DNA from: SHZI01 sp041396045 | GTDB taxonomy: Bacteria > Pseudomonadota > Gammaproteobacteria > Steroidobacterales > GCA-2729495 | Reading direction: 5' to 3' | Length of the DNA: 64,000 bases | Assembly (NCBI GenBank): GCA_041396045.1 | Contig: JAWKZI010000004.1 | Span: 62,001-126,000 of the forward strand | Shown: positions 9,519-19,192 of the stretch, piece after piece | Layout of the letters: each line of letters begins with the position of its first letter | How positions within the stretch are numbered: the first letter of the stretch is position 1 | Translations under genes and position numbers: made by a program | Notes under the pieces: generated by a model | What the model saw: only the letters and a program-made list of their open reading frames with translations | Told to the model about the DNA's origin: nothing | Database searches by the model: none

Positions 9519-10546
9519 TAAAACCCGCTCCTGATCAGCCACACGGAGCCCACAAGGTACAGCAGGTAGCACAGGCCATTAATGGTCAGATGGTAGATTC
9601 GCAGACCACCGTACTGCAGATGCCAGCGCAACCAGGCGGCTGCCGTCAAGGTCAGCACAAAGGCGAACACCACGGGAGTATCGGCCTGCCATGGCGTGCT
9701 GAGCAGGCCAAGCGCCGGCAACAGCGTGCCCTGAAAAACCATCGCACCGGTCAGATTGCCGACCGCGAGGGTGTCCTTGCGGCGCCGGATCCAGAGGATG
9801 CTGTTCACCTTTTCCGGCAATTCAGTGGCAATCGGAATAATCAGCAGCGACAGAATCAGCGCCGAAATCGCCAACAACTCGGACAACGACTCAATGGTGT
9901 GGATGAACGCCTTGGCTCCACCCACCAGCAGGCCCAGGCCCAGCACCAGTTGCAGGATCACGACCGGCAAGGAGTACGGCATACCGGCCCGACAAAGGAA
10001 CATCGGCCGATCGGCGGAAGTGCCGTGACCCTTCTCCACCAGCTCGTCCGAACTGAGCAAGGTCAGCACCACGTAGTACAGATACAGAAGCACAAGCACG
10101 ACGGCGAGGCTGCCGCGAATCAAACCCCCATAGGCCCAATTCGCCGGCGGCAGCAGCCCCAGCCCTGCCAGCACAAAGGCCAGCAAAAAGAAGTTCAGAT
10201 CCCGACGCGTTCCGGTCGGCTCAGGCGATATGTCGCCGCGCGCTCCCCGCTTGCCCAGCGCCGCGACACCCATCAAAAAGAATGCCAGCGTGGCCAGCAT
10301 CAGCGGCGCACCCACGATCGCCCCGGTGCCGATGGCATGGTTGGTTGCCTGATTATCCGTACCAGCCACGATCGCCAGCACCGGAACCATTGTTTCCGGC
10401 ATCGCCGTGCCCACGGCCGCAAACAGCGAGCCTGTGACGCCTTCGGATATCTTCAGCCGTTGCCCGAGGTGCTCCAGGGCATTGGTAAACACCTCGGCTG
10501 CAACGAGGATGACGAACAGGGAAGCGAGAAGGAGGAGCCAGATCAT
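9518..10546 (-). CDS. CaCA-family sodium/calcium exchanger-like membrane protein
   Basis: A 342-residue integral membrane protein with about ten helices arranged as two homologous halves. The diagnostic alpha repeats are visible: GTAMPETMVPVLAIVAGT in the first half and PIATELPEKVNSILWI in the second, each with the acidic Glu that binds cation, and each followed by a small-residue helix (GTGAIVGAPLML; GNLTGAMVFQGTL). This is the architecture of CaCA cation/Ca2+ exchangers. Ion specificity is not determined. Start at the ATG at 10546, where the first helix MIWLLLLASLFVILVAAEV begins. It overlaps the downstream SDR gene by one base. Confidence 0.82.
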   Translation of the reverse strand: MIWLLLLASLFVILVAAEVFTNALEHLGQRLKISEGVTGSLFAAVGTAMPETMVPVLAIVAGTDNQATNHAIGTGAIVGAPLMLATLAFFLMGVAALGKRGARGDISPEPTGTRRDLNFFLLAFVLAGLGLLPPANWAYGGLIRGSLAVVLVLLYLYYVVLTLLSSDELVEKGHGTSADRPMFLCRAGMPYSLPVVILQLVLGLGLLVGGAKAFIHTIESLSELLAISALILSLLIIPIATELPEKVNSILWIRRRKDTLAVGNLTGAMVFQGTLLPALGLLSTPWQADTPVVFAFVLTLTAAAWLRWHLQYGGLRIYHLTINGLCYLLYLVGSVWLIRSGF

Positions 10547-10797
10547 GCGAGCGCGAAGCTTCGACTTTCTGCGCCGCTGCGTCAATGCAGCATCAGGACT
10601 TGCTCGTGCAGATTCGTGACGCGATCGCCTGAACTGACAATGGCGGCGCAGCAAGATATAGCATCCGGCCGGCACGGATACCGGCATTAAATGAACGGAC
10701 GTCTGTCGTCCCGGCCAGAGCACTTGTTGACAGAAACCACAAGCCAGCCCGCAGTGCCTGCATCCGCGGGCACTCTTCTTATCTGCTGATCGCCATC

Positions 10798-12486
10798 GTG
10801 GCTGGCAGCGTTTTCCTGGCAGGCGTCACTACCGGGCTCTTTCTGCCACAACCCGCCATTGCCAAGCGGGCTGTCCGCGAAGTCCGCGATTTGCGCAAGC
10901 AGCTCTCGGTGAACGATGCGCAGGACAGCCGCAACTTCAAGTTCCGGGCGATAGAAACCGCACTCCATTCGCTGGAGATGGCCCAGATTCCCGTGGGCAC
11001 GTTTGCCGGCGGTGGTGGTGCACTTGCACGTACAGGCACAACGGTACTGTTCACCGATGCACTGGGCAATCTGGGCTATCTGCGCCCTGAAGCCAACGGT
11101 ACGGATTACGAAATCCGCCATCTGGCAGCAACTGTACCGATGAACCGGGCCGGCCTGCTGAAGAGTGAATTTGCCAAAGACCCGGAATTCAATATCAGCT
11201 ATTTCCGTACGCTGGAATTGCTCGCTGTTCCGCGTAGCGATGGGCAGTTCGACCTTTATGTGAGCCATCATCGCTATGCCGACAACTGTATTCAGTTCGT
11301 CGTCAGTCGTGTCGTGCTGGCCGAAACACCAACGGGCCTGCAACTCGACGCATCGAGCTGGGACGATGTTTTTGTGGCAAAGCCATGCATTCCGAAGAAA
11401 GCGACCGGCCATCCGTTTGCCGGCCATGAATCCGGGGGGCGGCTTGCGCTGATTGGTTCCAACAGCTTGCTGGTCACCCTTGGCGACTATGAATTTGACG
11501 GCGTGAATGGCCCCTACAAGGCCTCAATGGATCCTGCGACGGATCTTGGGAAGACCATTGAGATCAATCTGGATACCCGGCAACGAACAATCTACACGAG
11601 CGGCCAGCGCAATCCGCAGGGTCTGTACATCGCCCCGGATGGCGTCGTCTGGGAGACCGAACATGGGCCGCATGGCGGCGACGAACTGAATATTCTGAAA
11701 CGCGGCCAGAACTATGGCTGGCCGGAAGTCAGCTATGGGCTCAATTATGGCTTCCCGAGTCGACCATGGCGGGCGAACACGCACCAGGGCCGACACGATG
11801 GCTACACCAAGCCGGTATTTGCGTTCATGCCAAGTATCGGCATCAGCAATCTGCTCGAAAGCACCGGCGAGGAGTTCCCGCTGTGGCGTGGCGACCTCCT
11901 TGTGACCGCGCTGAAGGACCGGTCGATCTGGCGGTTGCGCTATGAGGATAATCGCGTCATTTACAGCGAGCGGATCCCCGTCGGCGAGCGCGTACGCGAT
12001 CTGGAGCAACTTCCATCCGGCCAGCTCATGTTGTTGACCGACGATGCCAACATCTTGTTGATTCGTCGCAAGGACGACGCTGAGCCAGGCGCACCGCGAG
12101 TGGCGCAACGCTCTGTTGCCGTCAGCGGCTATCGTGCCTTCAATCAGGCACTCGCTCAGAAACCGTCGACTAACGAAGGCCCGGAAGCGAACCTGGCCTT
12201 TGGCCGATCGGTGTTTGAATCCCGCTGTGCCGGCTGCCACACCGGAACACCCGGTACCACCAACGGCCCCCCGCTCCACGGTGTCGTGGGCCGCCGTATC
12301 GGCTCAGTGGATGGTTTCCCCTACTCGGACGCCCTCGCCGGCGCCGAAGGCATCTGGACCAGACAGCGACTGCTGGATTTCCTCTCGGATGCCAGCCACA
12401 ACTTCCAGGGCACCACGATGCCGGAAGTCGTGCTGCCCTATCGCGTCTACGAACCCGTCGTCGACTATCTGGAACAAACCGGCTAG
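10798..12486 (+). CDS. PQQ-type sugar dehydrogenase fused to cytochrome c
   Basis: A periplasmic beta-propeller of the soluble glucose/aldose dehydrogenase type, followed by a class I cytochrome c domain. Propeller signatures: SGQRNPQGL, WETEHGPHGGDELN and YGWPEVSYG. The haem site is CAGCH (about residue 478), with a distal Met candidate in GTTMPEV near the C-terminus. The fusion suggests electrons pass from the sugar-oxidising site to the attached haem. The GTG at 10798 gives a start inside a hydrophobic segment; an ATG at 10691 one frame away begins a better leader (MNGRLSSRPEHLL) that would join LLIAIVAGSVFLAGV after a single-base indel near 10775-10785, so the true start is probably 10691. 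Divergent from the exchanger gene. Confidence 0.8.
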   Translation: MAGSVFLAGVTTGLFLPQPAIAKRAVREVRDLRKQLSVNDAQDSRNFKFRAIETALHSLEMAQIPVGTFAGGGGALARTGTTVLFTDALGNLGYLRPEANGTDYEIRHLAATVPMNRAGLLKSEFAKDPEFNISYFRTLELLAVPRSDGQFDLYVSHHRYADNCIQFVVSRVVLAETPTGLQLDASSWDDVFVAKPCIPKKATGHPFAGHESGGRLALIGSNSLLVTLGDYEFDGVNGPYKASMDPATDLGKTIEINLDTRQRTIYTSGQRNPQGLYIAPDGVVWETEHGPHGGDELNILKRGQNYGWPEVSYGLNYGFPSRPWRANTHQGRHDGYTKPVFAFMPSIGISNLLESTGEEFPLWRGDLLVTALKDRSIWRLRYEDNRVIYSERIPVGERVRDLEQLPSGQLMLLTDDANILLIRRKDDAEPGAPRVAQRSVAVSGYRAFNQALAQKPSTNEGPEANLAFGRSVFESRCAGCHTGTPGTTNGPPLHGVVGRRIGSVDGFPYSDALAGAEGIWTRQRLLDFLSDASHNFQGTTMPEVVLPYRVYEPVVDYLEQTG

Positions 12487-13308
12487 CGCTTCCCGGCATC
12501 TCCGCGCCACCCCGGATAGAACGGCGTGTAGCGATCAGTCAGCGGATCCTCGGGGATATAGCCGGTACAACGCGGCGGACGGGTAGCACTGCGCCGCGCG
12601 TAATTCAGCGCACTCGGCGCGACCCACGGCGCCGGAAACCGCATGCCGAGTGCAGCCGATACGCAGGCAATCACCTGCGCACTGACAAAAATTGCGTAAT
12701 TCCCGTAAAGCGTGAGGTGCGTCAGGCCAATCAGCAGATTCGGGATGTGACAACCCAGCGCCTTGATCTTCTGGGTCATTGGCGTGTCGTGCTCCGGCGC
12801 GATGTAGTGGTCCCAGTAGATGTTGTGCCAGTTCGGCTGCCAGAAACCCAGAATCACGAACGTCGTAAGCCACGTCCCCCACTCCGGCATGCCAAGGCGT
12901 CCGGCCAGCAGCCACACCGACAGGAACAACTGCCCCGAACTGGATCCCCAAAGAAACCCGAACAGGGCAGAGACCAGCCGGTTGCTCCGGCGCTCGAATA
13001 CCGGCGTGAAGTACGACCACACACCGCTGTACGCAATGAAAATGAAGAGGTATAGCCCGGCTGTAAACCAGCGCCACCCGGGATTTGCCAGTTGTTCCGG
13101 TGTCGCAATCGGCTCGGCCAGCAAGCGCCATGCCGCCGCTCCACCAGGACAGCAGATAGCAGCAACAGAAATAGATTCCGGCGCGCAGCCAGGCAATCCG
13201 GGGGTAGTAGATGTCCCAGGGGTGGTGGCGATAGCGGAGGAACCACGTGCTGACCAGGACCAGCAACAGGATCAGGAGTACGACGGCAAACCAGTCGAGA
13301 ACGTTCAT
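12483..13308 (-). CDS. Unknown polytopic membrane protein, one frameshift near 13140
   Basis: About 275 residues once repaired. The first part starts MNVLDWFAVVLLILLLVLV (ATG 13308) and runs to LLSWWSGG. From about 13140 the frame shifts and continues as AWRLLAEPIATPEQLANPGW to the stop. About six membrane helices are predicted. A striking conserved-looking block is FWQPNWHNIYWDHYIAPEHD, rich in His, Asp and Trp, lying between helices and followed by MTQKIKALGCHIPNLLIGL. Such a block could bind metal, but I do not recognise the family and assign no function. It is seven bases downstream of the kef-type antiporter gene, and its 3' end overlaps the convergent sugar dehydrogenase by four bases. 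Confidence 0.55.
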
Positions 13309-13315
13309 GCCTGCT

Positions 13316-15362
13316 TCAACCGAGTACAGCCCGCTCGGCACGTTGCAAATCATCCGGCGAACCGAACAGCACCAGCGCGTCACCAGTCTGCAGGCGCGTG
13401 TCCGGCGCGGGACGCAACCGCCGTTCACCGGATCGGACCAGCGCCGTAACCACTACACCGCCCAGGTCGAAGTCAGCCAGGGTGGAACCAACCGCCGGAC
13501 TCTTGTCCAGAAGCACAATAGATCTGAGACTGTGACCTCCCCGTTCTTCGCTGCTGTCCGCAATGACATCGCCTTTGAAGAACTCGCGCAAGAACCGGTA
13601 ATGACTGGTCCGCTGCTCCTGTACGCGCCGCATGATGCGGCCAACCGGCACATTCAGCAGGAACAGCACCTGGGATGCGAGCATCAGTCCCGCCTCCAGG
13701 GTTTCCGGCACAACTTCCGTTGCGCCTGCTGCAATCAACTCATCCACGCGTGAGGCGTCACGGGTTCGTACCAGTACCGGCAGGTCGGGACGTTTGGCTT
13801 TTACATACTCCAGCGTGCGCCGTGCGGCAGCGAAGTCTTCATGGCTGATCACCAGCAAACGCGCGGACTCAAGACCCAATGCATCGAGCATCTCCGGTTC
13901 CGAAGCATCGCCGTAGTAGACAGGTTCCGCCGCATAACCCGCCTCCTTCACGCGCGAGGAGTCCAGATCCAGCGCCACGTACGGCAGGCTTTCCTGTTCC
14001 AGAAAGTGCCCTACACTTTGCCCGATGCGTCCGTAGCCGCAAATAATGACGTGATTGCGCACCTGGCCAGCCGCACCAGGGTCCATGCGGGGCGCAACGA
14101 AATCTTCCGCCGATAGCACTTTGCCAGCAAACATTCTTGCGATTGGCTGATTGTAGCGAATGAGCAGCGGCGCGCTGATGATCGAAAACAAAACCGAGGT
14201 CAGGGCAATCTGTGCCGTGGCCGGATCGATCACGTCGGCCGGCAGGGCAATGGCAAGCAGCAGAAATCCGAATTCACCGCCAACGGCAAGCATCAGGCCG
14301 GTGCGCCAGGCAGTCAGCGAATCGACGCCGGACCGACGCACAATCAGCGTGACGATGATGATCTTGCTCGACATGAGCAGGACTGTGCCTGCCAACGCCC
14401 AATGCCATATGGCGGGAATCGTCGACGGATCAAACAGCATCCCGATGCCGATGAAAAACAGTCCAAGGCCTACATCCCGAAATGGCCGGATGCTGGCTTC
14501 AACCTGATGACGGAATTCGGTTTCTCCCAGCATCATGCCGGCCAGAAAGCCGCCAAAGGCTATCGACAGCCCCAGCTCCTTGATATCCAGGCCGCTGTCA
14601 GCGAAATCCAGCAGCACGGTCAGCGTAAAGAGCTCCGCAGACCGACGCTCGGTAACCAGATGGAAAAACGGCCGCAACAACCAGCGGCCCACGACGAAAA
14701 CCGCGGCAAAGGCCGCGACCGCCTTGGCGATCGCGATGCCCAGTTCCGAGCCAAGTTCAATGAATCCGAACGAGGTGCCCAGCACCGGAATGATCACCAG
14801 GAACGGCACGGCCGTTACATCCTGAAACACGGACATGGCGGTACCCAGCCGCCATGACGGCTCATGTCCTCACCTTGTTCGGCGAGTTGCTTGCTGATGA
14901 CCGTCGTTGATGACTGGGCGAATACGGCACCGACTACAAACGCCGCTGCCGGCGGCACGCCGGCAGCCAGGCCACCACGCCCACCAGCGTTGTGGTCAGG
15001 ACAATCTGTGCCGTGCCCAGACCCAGCACCACATTCCGCAAGGCATGAATCTGCGGCAGGGAGAAGTTCAGGCCAATCGTAAACAGCAGAAAGACAATGC
15101 CGAACTCGGCCAGTGGCATTGATCGACTGGCTGTCAATGACCGGCCCCATGGTAAAGGGCCCACAATCACACCCGCCAGCAGGTAACCCAGACTGGTAGG
15201 CACGTGCATGCGCTGGAAGGCCACGATGATTGTCACCGCAATCGCGAGCAGCAGCACAATCTGCGTGAATCTGTTCCATTGAGGCCTTTCAGGTCCTTGG
15301 CTGACAATAACTGCTTCGGCGGGCAGCGACGCTCCCTCGCTTGCCGAGGGCCAACTTGCCAA
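13316..15362 (-). CDS. CPA2 cation:proton antiporter (KefB-type), two frameshifts
   Basis: Monovalent-cation/proton antiporter of about 680 residues. It has about twelve membrane helices (first helices around IVLLLAIAVTIIVAF and TSLGYLLAGVIVGP), then a RCK-N domain with the nucleotide motif VIICGYGRIGQSVGHFL and a RCK-C domain at the C-terminus (LRSIVLLDKSPAVGSTLADF). The frame is broken twice: between about 14930 and 14960, and near 14847, where one base is missing after RHG before RLGTAMSVFQDVTAV. The middle piece AAFVVGAVFAQSSTTVISKQ is clear in the intermediate frame. The architecture is that of KefB/KefC and RosB-like transporters; I do not assign the ion. It lies seven bases before the unknown membrane protein gene. 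Confidence 0.85.
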
Positions 15363-15401
15363 GGTATCAACTGGGCGGAAAATCGGCTAGCAGGTCAGAA
15401 G

Positions 15402-16052
15402 TTAACCAATGGCTTCGGCCGTCTTCCGCCTAGCCCAACCCATTACGCCAAGAGCAGAGCCAAAGAGCCAAACCGCGGGAGGAGTTGGCACAACGTCTAC
15501 ATATACCTGAAAAGCACTGGCAATCTTGCCACCCACAAAAAATGTCGAACTGCCAGGGAATCGAATCGCTTGATTACCAATCCACGATGGATATTCATCA
15601 AACGTCCAGTTGGCGCCGTGCCAAATAACATCGCTAGTTTGATCTGTCTCTACTGTAAGCCAATAAGTTTGGCCAGCTTCAAGTAGCGGAGTGTCGGCCG
15701 AAGTCAACAAAAAGGGACCGACCTCTTCGGACTGCAGTGGTATTTCTCCAGCCACGAAAAATGATTCGATCGGTGAACCGGGCGTGCCACCAGCATCGGC
15801 ACGGACGTGAAACGTCACCGCAGTTGTAGCAGGGTTCGATGTGGTGCCAATGGCTATGCTAAGTTCAGATAACCTTCCAGTTTCAAAGGGCGAGAAGGAG
15901 GCACCAATCTCTCCGCCATTGCTGGTCTCAAGGCCACCACTACCCCACACCCAATAGGGATACGAAGAAAACGTGTCATAAACAAGTGTAGCCGCTTGCG
16001 CAGGGATTGCGGCCGCGCAAAGTGTCCATGATAAAAGTGTTGTTCGAAACAT
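15402..16052 (-). CDS. Secreted protein with C-terminal PEP-CTERM-like sorting signal
   Basis: A 216-residue protein with an N-terminal signal peptide (MFRTTLLSWTLCAAAIPAQA), a beta-rich body resembling a choice-of-anchor domain (SFSPFETGRLSELSIAI, YWLTVETDQT), and a C-terminal tripartite tail: VPTPPAVWLFGSALGVMGW followed by ARRK. That tail (V-P-x-P, short hydrophobic helix, basic cluster) is the exosortase recognition form of PEP-CTERM proteins, so surface processing by an exosortase encoded elsewhere is inferred. The gene is more AT-rich than its neighbours, which may mean recent transfer. A GGGGATTGG lies upstream of the ATG. Confidence 0.72.
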   Translation of the reverse strand: MFRTTLLSWTLCAAAIPAQAATLVYDTFSSYPYWVWGSGGLETSNGGEIGASFSPFETGRLSELSIAIGTTSNPATTAVTFHVRADAGGTPGSPIESFFVAGEIPLQSEEVGPFLLTSADTPLLEAGQTYWLTVETDQTSDVIWHGANWTFDEYPSWIGNQAIRFPGSSTFFVGGKIASAFQVYVDVVPTPPAVWLFGSALGVMGWARRKTAEAIG

Positions 16053-16060
16053 TTTTCCAA

Positions 16061-16459
16061 TCCCCGCCTTCTACATGAAATGGGATCAAACACAGTCGTC
16101 TTGGGTTAGCCGCGACACTATGCGGTGGAGCAGGAATATTAATTGCGTCCAGCGCCTGAGACCCTTGTAGTGATTTCCAGCAAGACGACGCCACTTAACA
16201 AGGAGATAAAGGCAACTCGACATGCGGCGAGATACCTGTGTGAAAACATGATTACTTTCCGACGCAGCGTTGTTTTCAGATAACGCTACCCCAAGAGGTT
16301 AGGAGATGCATCACTAGGCTGAGCGGTTAAGTTAAATCCTTAAAAGTCCTCAGATTCGACAGCGGCCAGAGATGCCCCAACGATACCCCACGGCTCTCCG
16401 GCCAGCGCTCCGCCCCGCCCTACCGGGTACTTCGCGCCCACTGAACGCAAAGAAAAATG
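16061..16459. other. Intergenic stretch, AT-richer, no gene recognised
   Basis: About 400 bases between the PEP-CTERM-like gene and tRNA-Arg. The part to about 16360 is visibly AT-richer than the flanks; the last 90 bases are GC-rich again. I see no convincing coding frame, RNA gene or clear terminator. It presumably holds the promoter of the PEP-CTERM-like gene. Confidence 0.4.
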
Positions 16460-16532
16460 TGCCCCGACCAGGATTCGAACCTGGGACCTTCCGCTTAGGA
16501 GGCGGACGCTCTATCCCCTGAGCTACCGAGGC
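16460..16532 (-). tRNA. tRNA-Arg (anticodon CCT)
   Basis: The reverse complement folds as a 73-nt tRNA. The acceptor stem GCCTCGG pairs with TCGGGGC with wobbles, the D-arm begins GCTCAGG, the anticodon loop is CTCCTAA with anticodon CCT (Arg), and the T-arm is CCAGGTTCGAATCCTGG. The discriminator is A and CCA is not encoded. Confidence 0.95.
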
Positions 16533-16546
16533 GTGGCGGCAGAATT

Positions 16547-17139
16547 CTAGCGCACGCCGCTGGCAGCTTGCGCCTTGTCCGGGATGCTCTCACTGGCCAG
16601 GGCGCCATTGAGCAGCGGGAGAAACGCTGCCTCAAAGGCCGCGGCGTCCTTGCCGCCCTGCAGACGGGCATGCACCTTGCCATCGCGATCGAGGACATAG
16701 CTGGTGGGCAGGACTTCGTTCCACGCACGGTCGACGACGCTCACCATCGCGTCCATGTCGTGTGACATCCGCAGTAGCGTGCGCAGCTCCGGAAACCACT
16801 TGCGCAAGAAAGGGACGCACTACCGTTTCACAGATCGGAGGGATCGTCGAGAGACACGGGCAACAGCACAAATCCCTGGTCGCGGTATTTGGCCTGCAGC
16901 GCTATCAGATCCGGCAACTCCTTGAGGCAGGGCCGGCACCACGTGGCCCAGAAATTAACGAGCACGACCTTGCCCTTGAGCTTCGCGAGCTCGGCCTTGA
17001 ACTGAATCGGATCGGCCGGGACGATGGTTGCGGCAAGTTCCGGCGTTGCAGCCCGCAGCGAGCTGACGCCCGGCAGGGCCAGCAGCAACAAACAACAACA
17101 GGCCAGGGTCAAAGCCGGCATTTGTCGGTGACTGACCAT
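16547..17139 (-). CDS. TlpA-like thioredoxin-fold redox protein, two indels near 16805-16850
   Basis: Membrane-anchored or periplasmic thiol-disulfide protein. It starts MVSHRQMPALTLACCCLLLL (signal or anchor), then GKVVLVNFWATWCRPCLKEL with the active-site WCRPC, LLPVSLDDPSDL, and a C-terminal half with VLPTSYVLDRDGKVHARLQG, the cis-Pro strand of TlpA/ResA proteins. The frame breaks after DDPSDL (about 16848) and again in RPFL/RKWFPEL (about 16808), where an extra T in a TTTCTTG run would restore reading. The ATG at 17139 overlaps the TGA of the upstream sialidase-like gene (TGATG), so the two are probably coupled. Confidence 0.85.
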
Positions 17140-18485
17140 CACAGTGCAGTCACCCGCGTGACGTATACGACCTGGTCCTGTTGCCAGGCGAGCCACGCGC
17201 TGCCATCCGGTGCAATATCAAATTCCGGATAGGCGGCGGTACCTGCCGGGGATGGCAGCTCGGTCACGGGCGAAAAATTGACACCGTGATCGGTAGACAC
17301 CCGCACAAACACCCGTCGACCGCTGTCGGTCTTGCCGTGCCAGGCGATATACACGGTGCCGTTGGGGCTGGTGGCCAGGGTTGGCGCATCCGACACCGCG
17401 GCGCCCGGATGCATGGCAACGGCCGGTTCAAAAGAAGCACCGCCATCAGTGGAGCGGGAGAAATACACGCCGGCCGGGTCGCGACCGCCGGTATACGAGG
17501 CCGTGTACACATTGTCGCCACTGGCGGCGATCGCCGCGCGCTTCAGCGGGCAGCCATCGATCTTCCATTGCCCCTCGCCCACGCGGACTTCGTCGCCGAA
17601 CGGCGCAGTCGGGCTGGAAGCCGCGCCGACGGCCCCATCACGGAAACCACCGGGATAGGTCTTGCGATTGGAGAGCAGCACCCGGTCACCCACCGTGGCA
17701 GCGGCGAGCTGGCAGCACGGGCAAATATTGTTGGCATAGGCGATGGTATCCGCGCCGAAGGTAGCACCACCGTCGCGGGAAACAGCGCGCCAGATTGCGC
17801 CGGCGGTGTCGGTCTCTTTCATGGCGCGGGTGTCGATCCAGAAGGCCTGCACATCATTGCCATTGGCGATGATCGTGCCGAAGGCATGCGCCGCCGCAAA
17901 ACCGCCATGCATCACGGCACTCAGATCGTTGGTGGCCGGTGAATTCAGGGTACGGCCCGGTTCGAAACTGGTGCCGCCGTCGGTGGAGCGTGTGTAGCGG
18001 GCGACCAGGAGATTCTTGCCATCTGCACGCTTGTCGTTGGCGGAATAAAAGACATGGATGTTGCCCCGACCATCGATATCGAGTTCGGGTTTGCTGATCG
18101 CAAATCCCCACACTTCCCCGTCACGACTGTTGACGCGCACCGGTGCACGCCATGCGGCCACCACGCCGTCTTTCGTCGGCGCTACGCTTCGCCGGTACCA
18201 GAGCTGGTCGGCCGCAGTGTGGGTATGTCCGGCGGCCTTGTCCTCAGCAGACATTTCAACCGGCGCCTTGTCGATCCACAACATGTGCACCGTGCCATCG
18301 GCACCAATCCCAACGTCCGGCCCCATGGCCCGACCGTCGGCAGCACTCACTGGCAGCGGCGTACCGAACTGTACGGCCGGCGCTGCCTGTACAGTGCCCG
18401 CATGGATGACACCGGCAAGCAGCAGTACGCTGCTGAATAGCCCGGCCAGTCGCAACTGTAATGATCGAATCTGGGAAGATCGCAT
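17139..18485 (-). CDS. Exported sialidase-fold (BNR-repeat) protein
   Basis: A 448-residue exported protein with a signal peptide (LAGLFSSVLLLAGVIHAGTV). It carries repeated Asp-box motifs of the S-x-D-G-G-x-x-F type: STDGGTSFEPG, SRDGGATFGAD, STDGGASFEPA and STDHGVNFSPV, spaced as in a six-bladed sialidase/neuraminidase-like propeller. A CPCC motif (NNICPCCQLAA) is unusual for a sialidase and could bind metal or form disulfides; the adjacent TlpA-like gene, overlapping by one base, makes a redox or metal link plausible. The catalytic residues of true sialidases are not evident, so I do not call it an enzyme. Start at the ATG at 18485. Confidence 0.75.
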   Translation of the reverse strand: MRSSQIRSLQLRLAGLFSSVLLLAGVIHAGTVQAAPAVQFGTPLPVSAADGRAMGPDVGIGADGTVHMLWIDKAPVEMSAEDKAAGHTHTAADQLWYRRSVAPTKDGVVAAWRAPVRVNSRDGEVWGFAISKPELDIDGRGNIHVFYSANDKRADGKNLLVARYTRSTDGGTSFEPGRTLNSPATNDLSAVMHGGFAAAHAFGTIIANGNDVQAFWIDTRAMKETDTAGAIWRAVSRDGGATFGADTIAYANNICPCCQLAAATVGDRVLLSNRKTYPGGFRDGAVGAASSPTAPFGDEVRVGEGQWKIDGCPLKRAAIAASGDNVYTASYTGGRDPAGVYFSRSTDGGASFEPAVAMHPGAAVSDAPTLATSPNGTVYIAWHGKTDSGRRVFVRVSTDHGVNFSPVTELPSPAGTAAYPEFDIAPDGSAWLAWQQDQVVYVTRVTAL

Positions 18486-18526
18486 GGCATGACCCCGAAT
18501 TTGACTCCGCTGCAGAGTATAGCTGC

Positions 18527-19192
18527 GTGACACCCGAACGTTTCCGTACCCTTAAACAGGCGCTGGACCGCCGCCAGCCGGATCTGACCGTGCTTGCCGA
18601 CGAGGTCCACAAGCCGCACAACATCGCTGCATTGCTGCGAACCTGCGATGCTGTGGGCGTTTTTTCCATGCATGCGGTCGGGCCTGGCAGCGGTTACCAG
18701 CGTGGACGCCATATCTCCGGAGGCACGGCACCGCGCATCGGCGTGCGTGCCTGGCAGCATCTGGAAGTTGCCGTGAATGCCTTGAAACAATCAGGTTTTC
18801 AGATAGTTGCCGCACATTTAGCAGAGAATTCCGAGGATTATCGCGAGATCGACTACACCATTCCCACGGCGCTGTTGTTCGGTTCGGAGTTGCGCGGTGT
18901 ATCGCCGCAGGCTGCCCGGCTCGCTGACCGCCACGCCCGGTTGCCGATGCGCGGCCTCGCCGCCTCCCTCAACGTGTCCGTGGCGGCTGCACTTTTTCTT
19001 TACGAGGCCGCCCGCCAGCGCGAAGCGGCAGGCCTGTATACCCGTTGCCGGTTGAGCGACGAGGACTACCACCGGACCTTGTTCGAATGGAGTCATCCGG
19101 ACATTGCTGCTCGTTGCCGTCGACGCGGACTTCCCTACCCGTCGCTCACCGAGGACGGCGACCTGGCATCCAACCCTTTTTCGGACAGCTAG
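18527..19192 (+). CDS. trmH: tRNA (guanosine-18-2'-O)-methyltransferase TrmH
   Basis: SPOUT-class methyltransferase acting on G18 of tRNA. Seen: RRQPDLTVLADEVHKPHNIAALLRTCDAVGV near the N-terminus, AHLAENSEDYREIDYT, the knot motifs LLFGSELRGVS and PMRGLAASLNVSVAAALFLYEA, and the C-terminal GLPYP that Escherichia coli TrmH also has. I chose the GTG at 18527 because the protein then begins TPERF like characterised TrmH; the frame is open upstream to an ATG at 18461, which would overlap the divergent sialidase-like gene. About 221 residues, normal length. Confidence 0.92.
   Translation: MTPERFRTLKQALDRRQPDLTVLADEVHKPHNIAALLRTCDAVGVFSMHAVGPGSGYQRGRHISGGTAPRIGVRAWQHLEVAVNALKQSGFQIVAAHLAENSEDYREIDYTIPTALLFGSELRGVSPQAARLADRHARLPMRGLAASLNVSVAAALFLYEAARQREAAGLYTRCRLSDEDYHRTLFEWSHPDIAARCRRRGLPYPSLTEDGDLASNPFSDS

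Noticed and set aside
9590..10690. Long plus-strand open frame antisense to the CaCA exchanger
   Set aside because: Composition is Gln/Arg/His-rich as expected from reading a hydrophobic membrane gene backwards; no domain and no start signals.
12535..13428. Alternative longer reading of the unknown membrane protein in a single frame
   Set aside because: After about 13140 that frame loses hydrophobic helices and becomes Arg/Gly/Cys-rich, while the neighbouring frame continues as a clear membrane protein.
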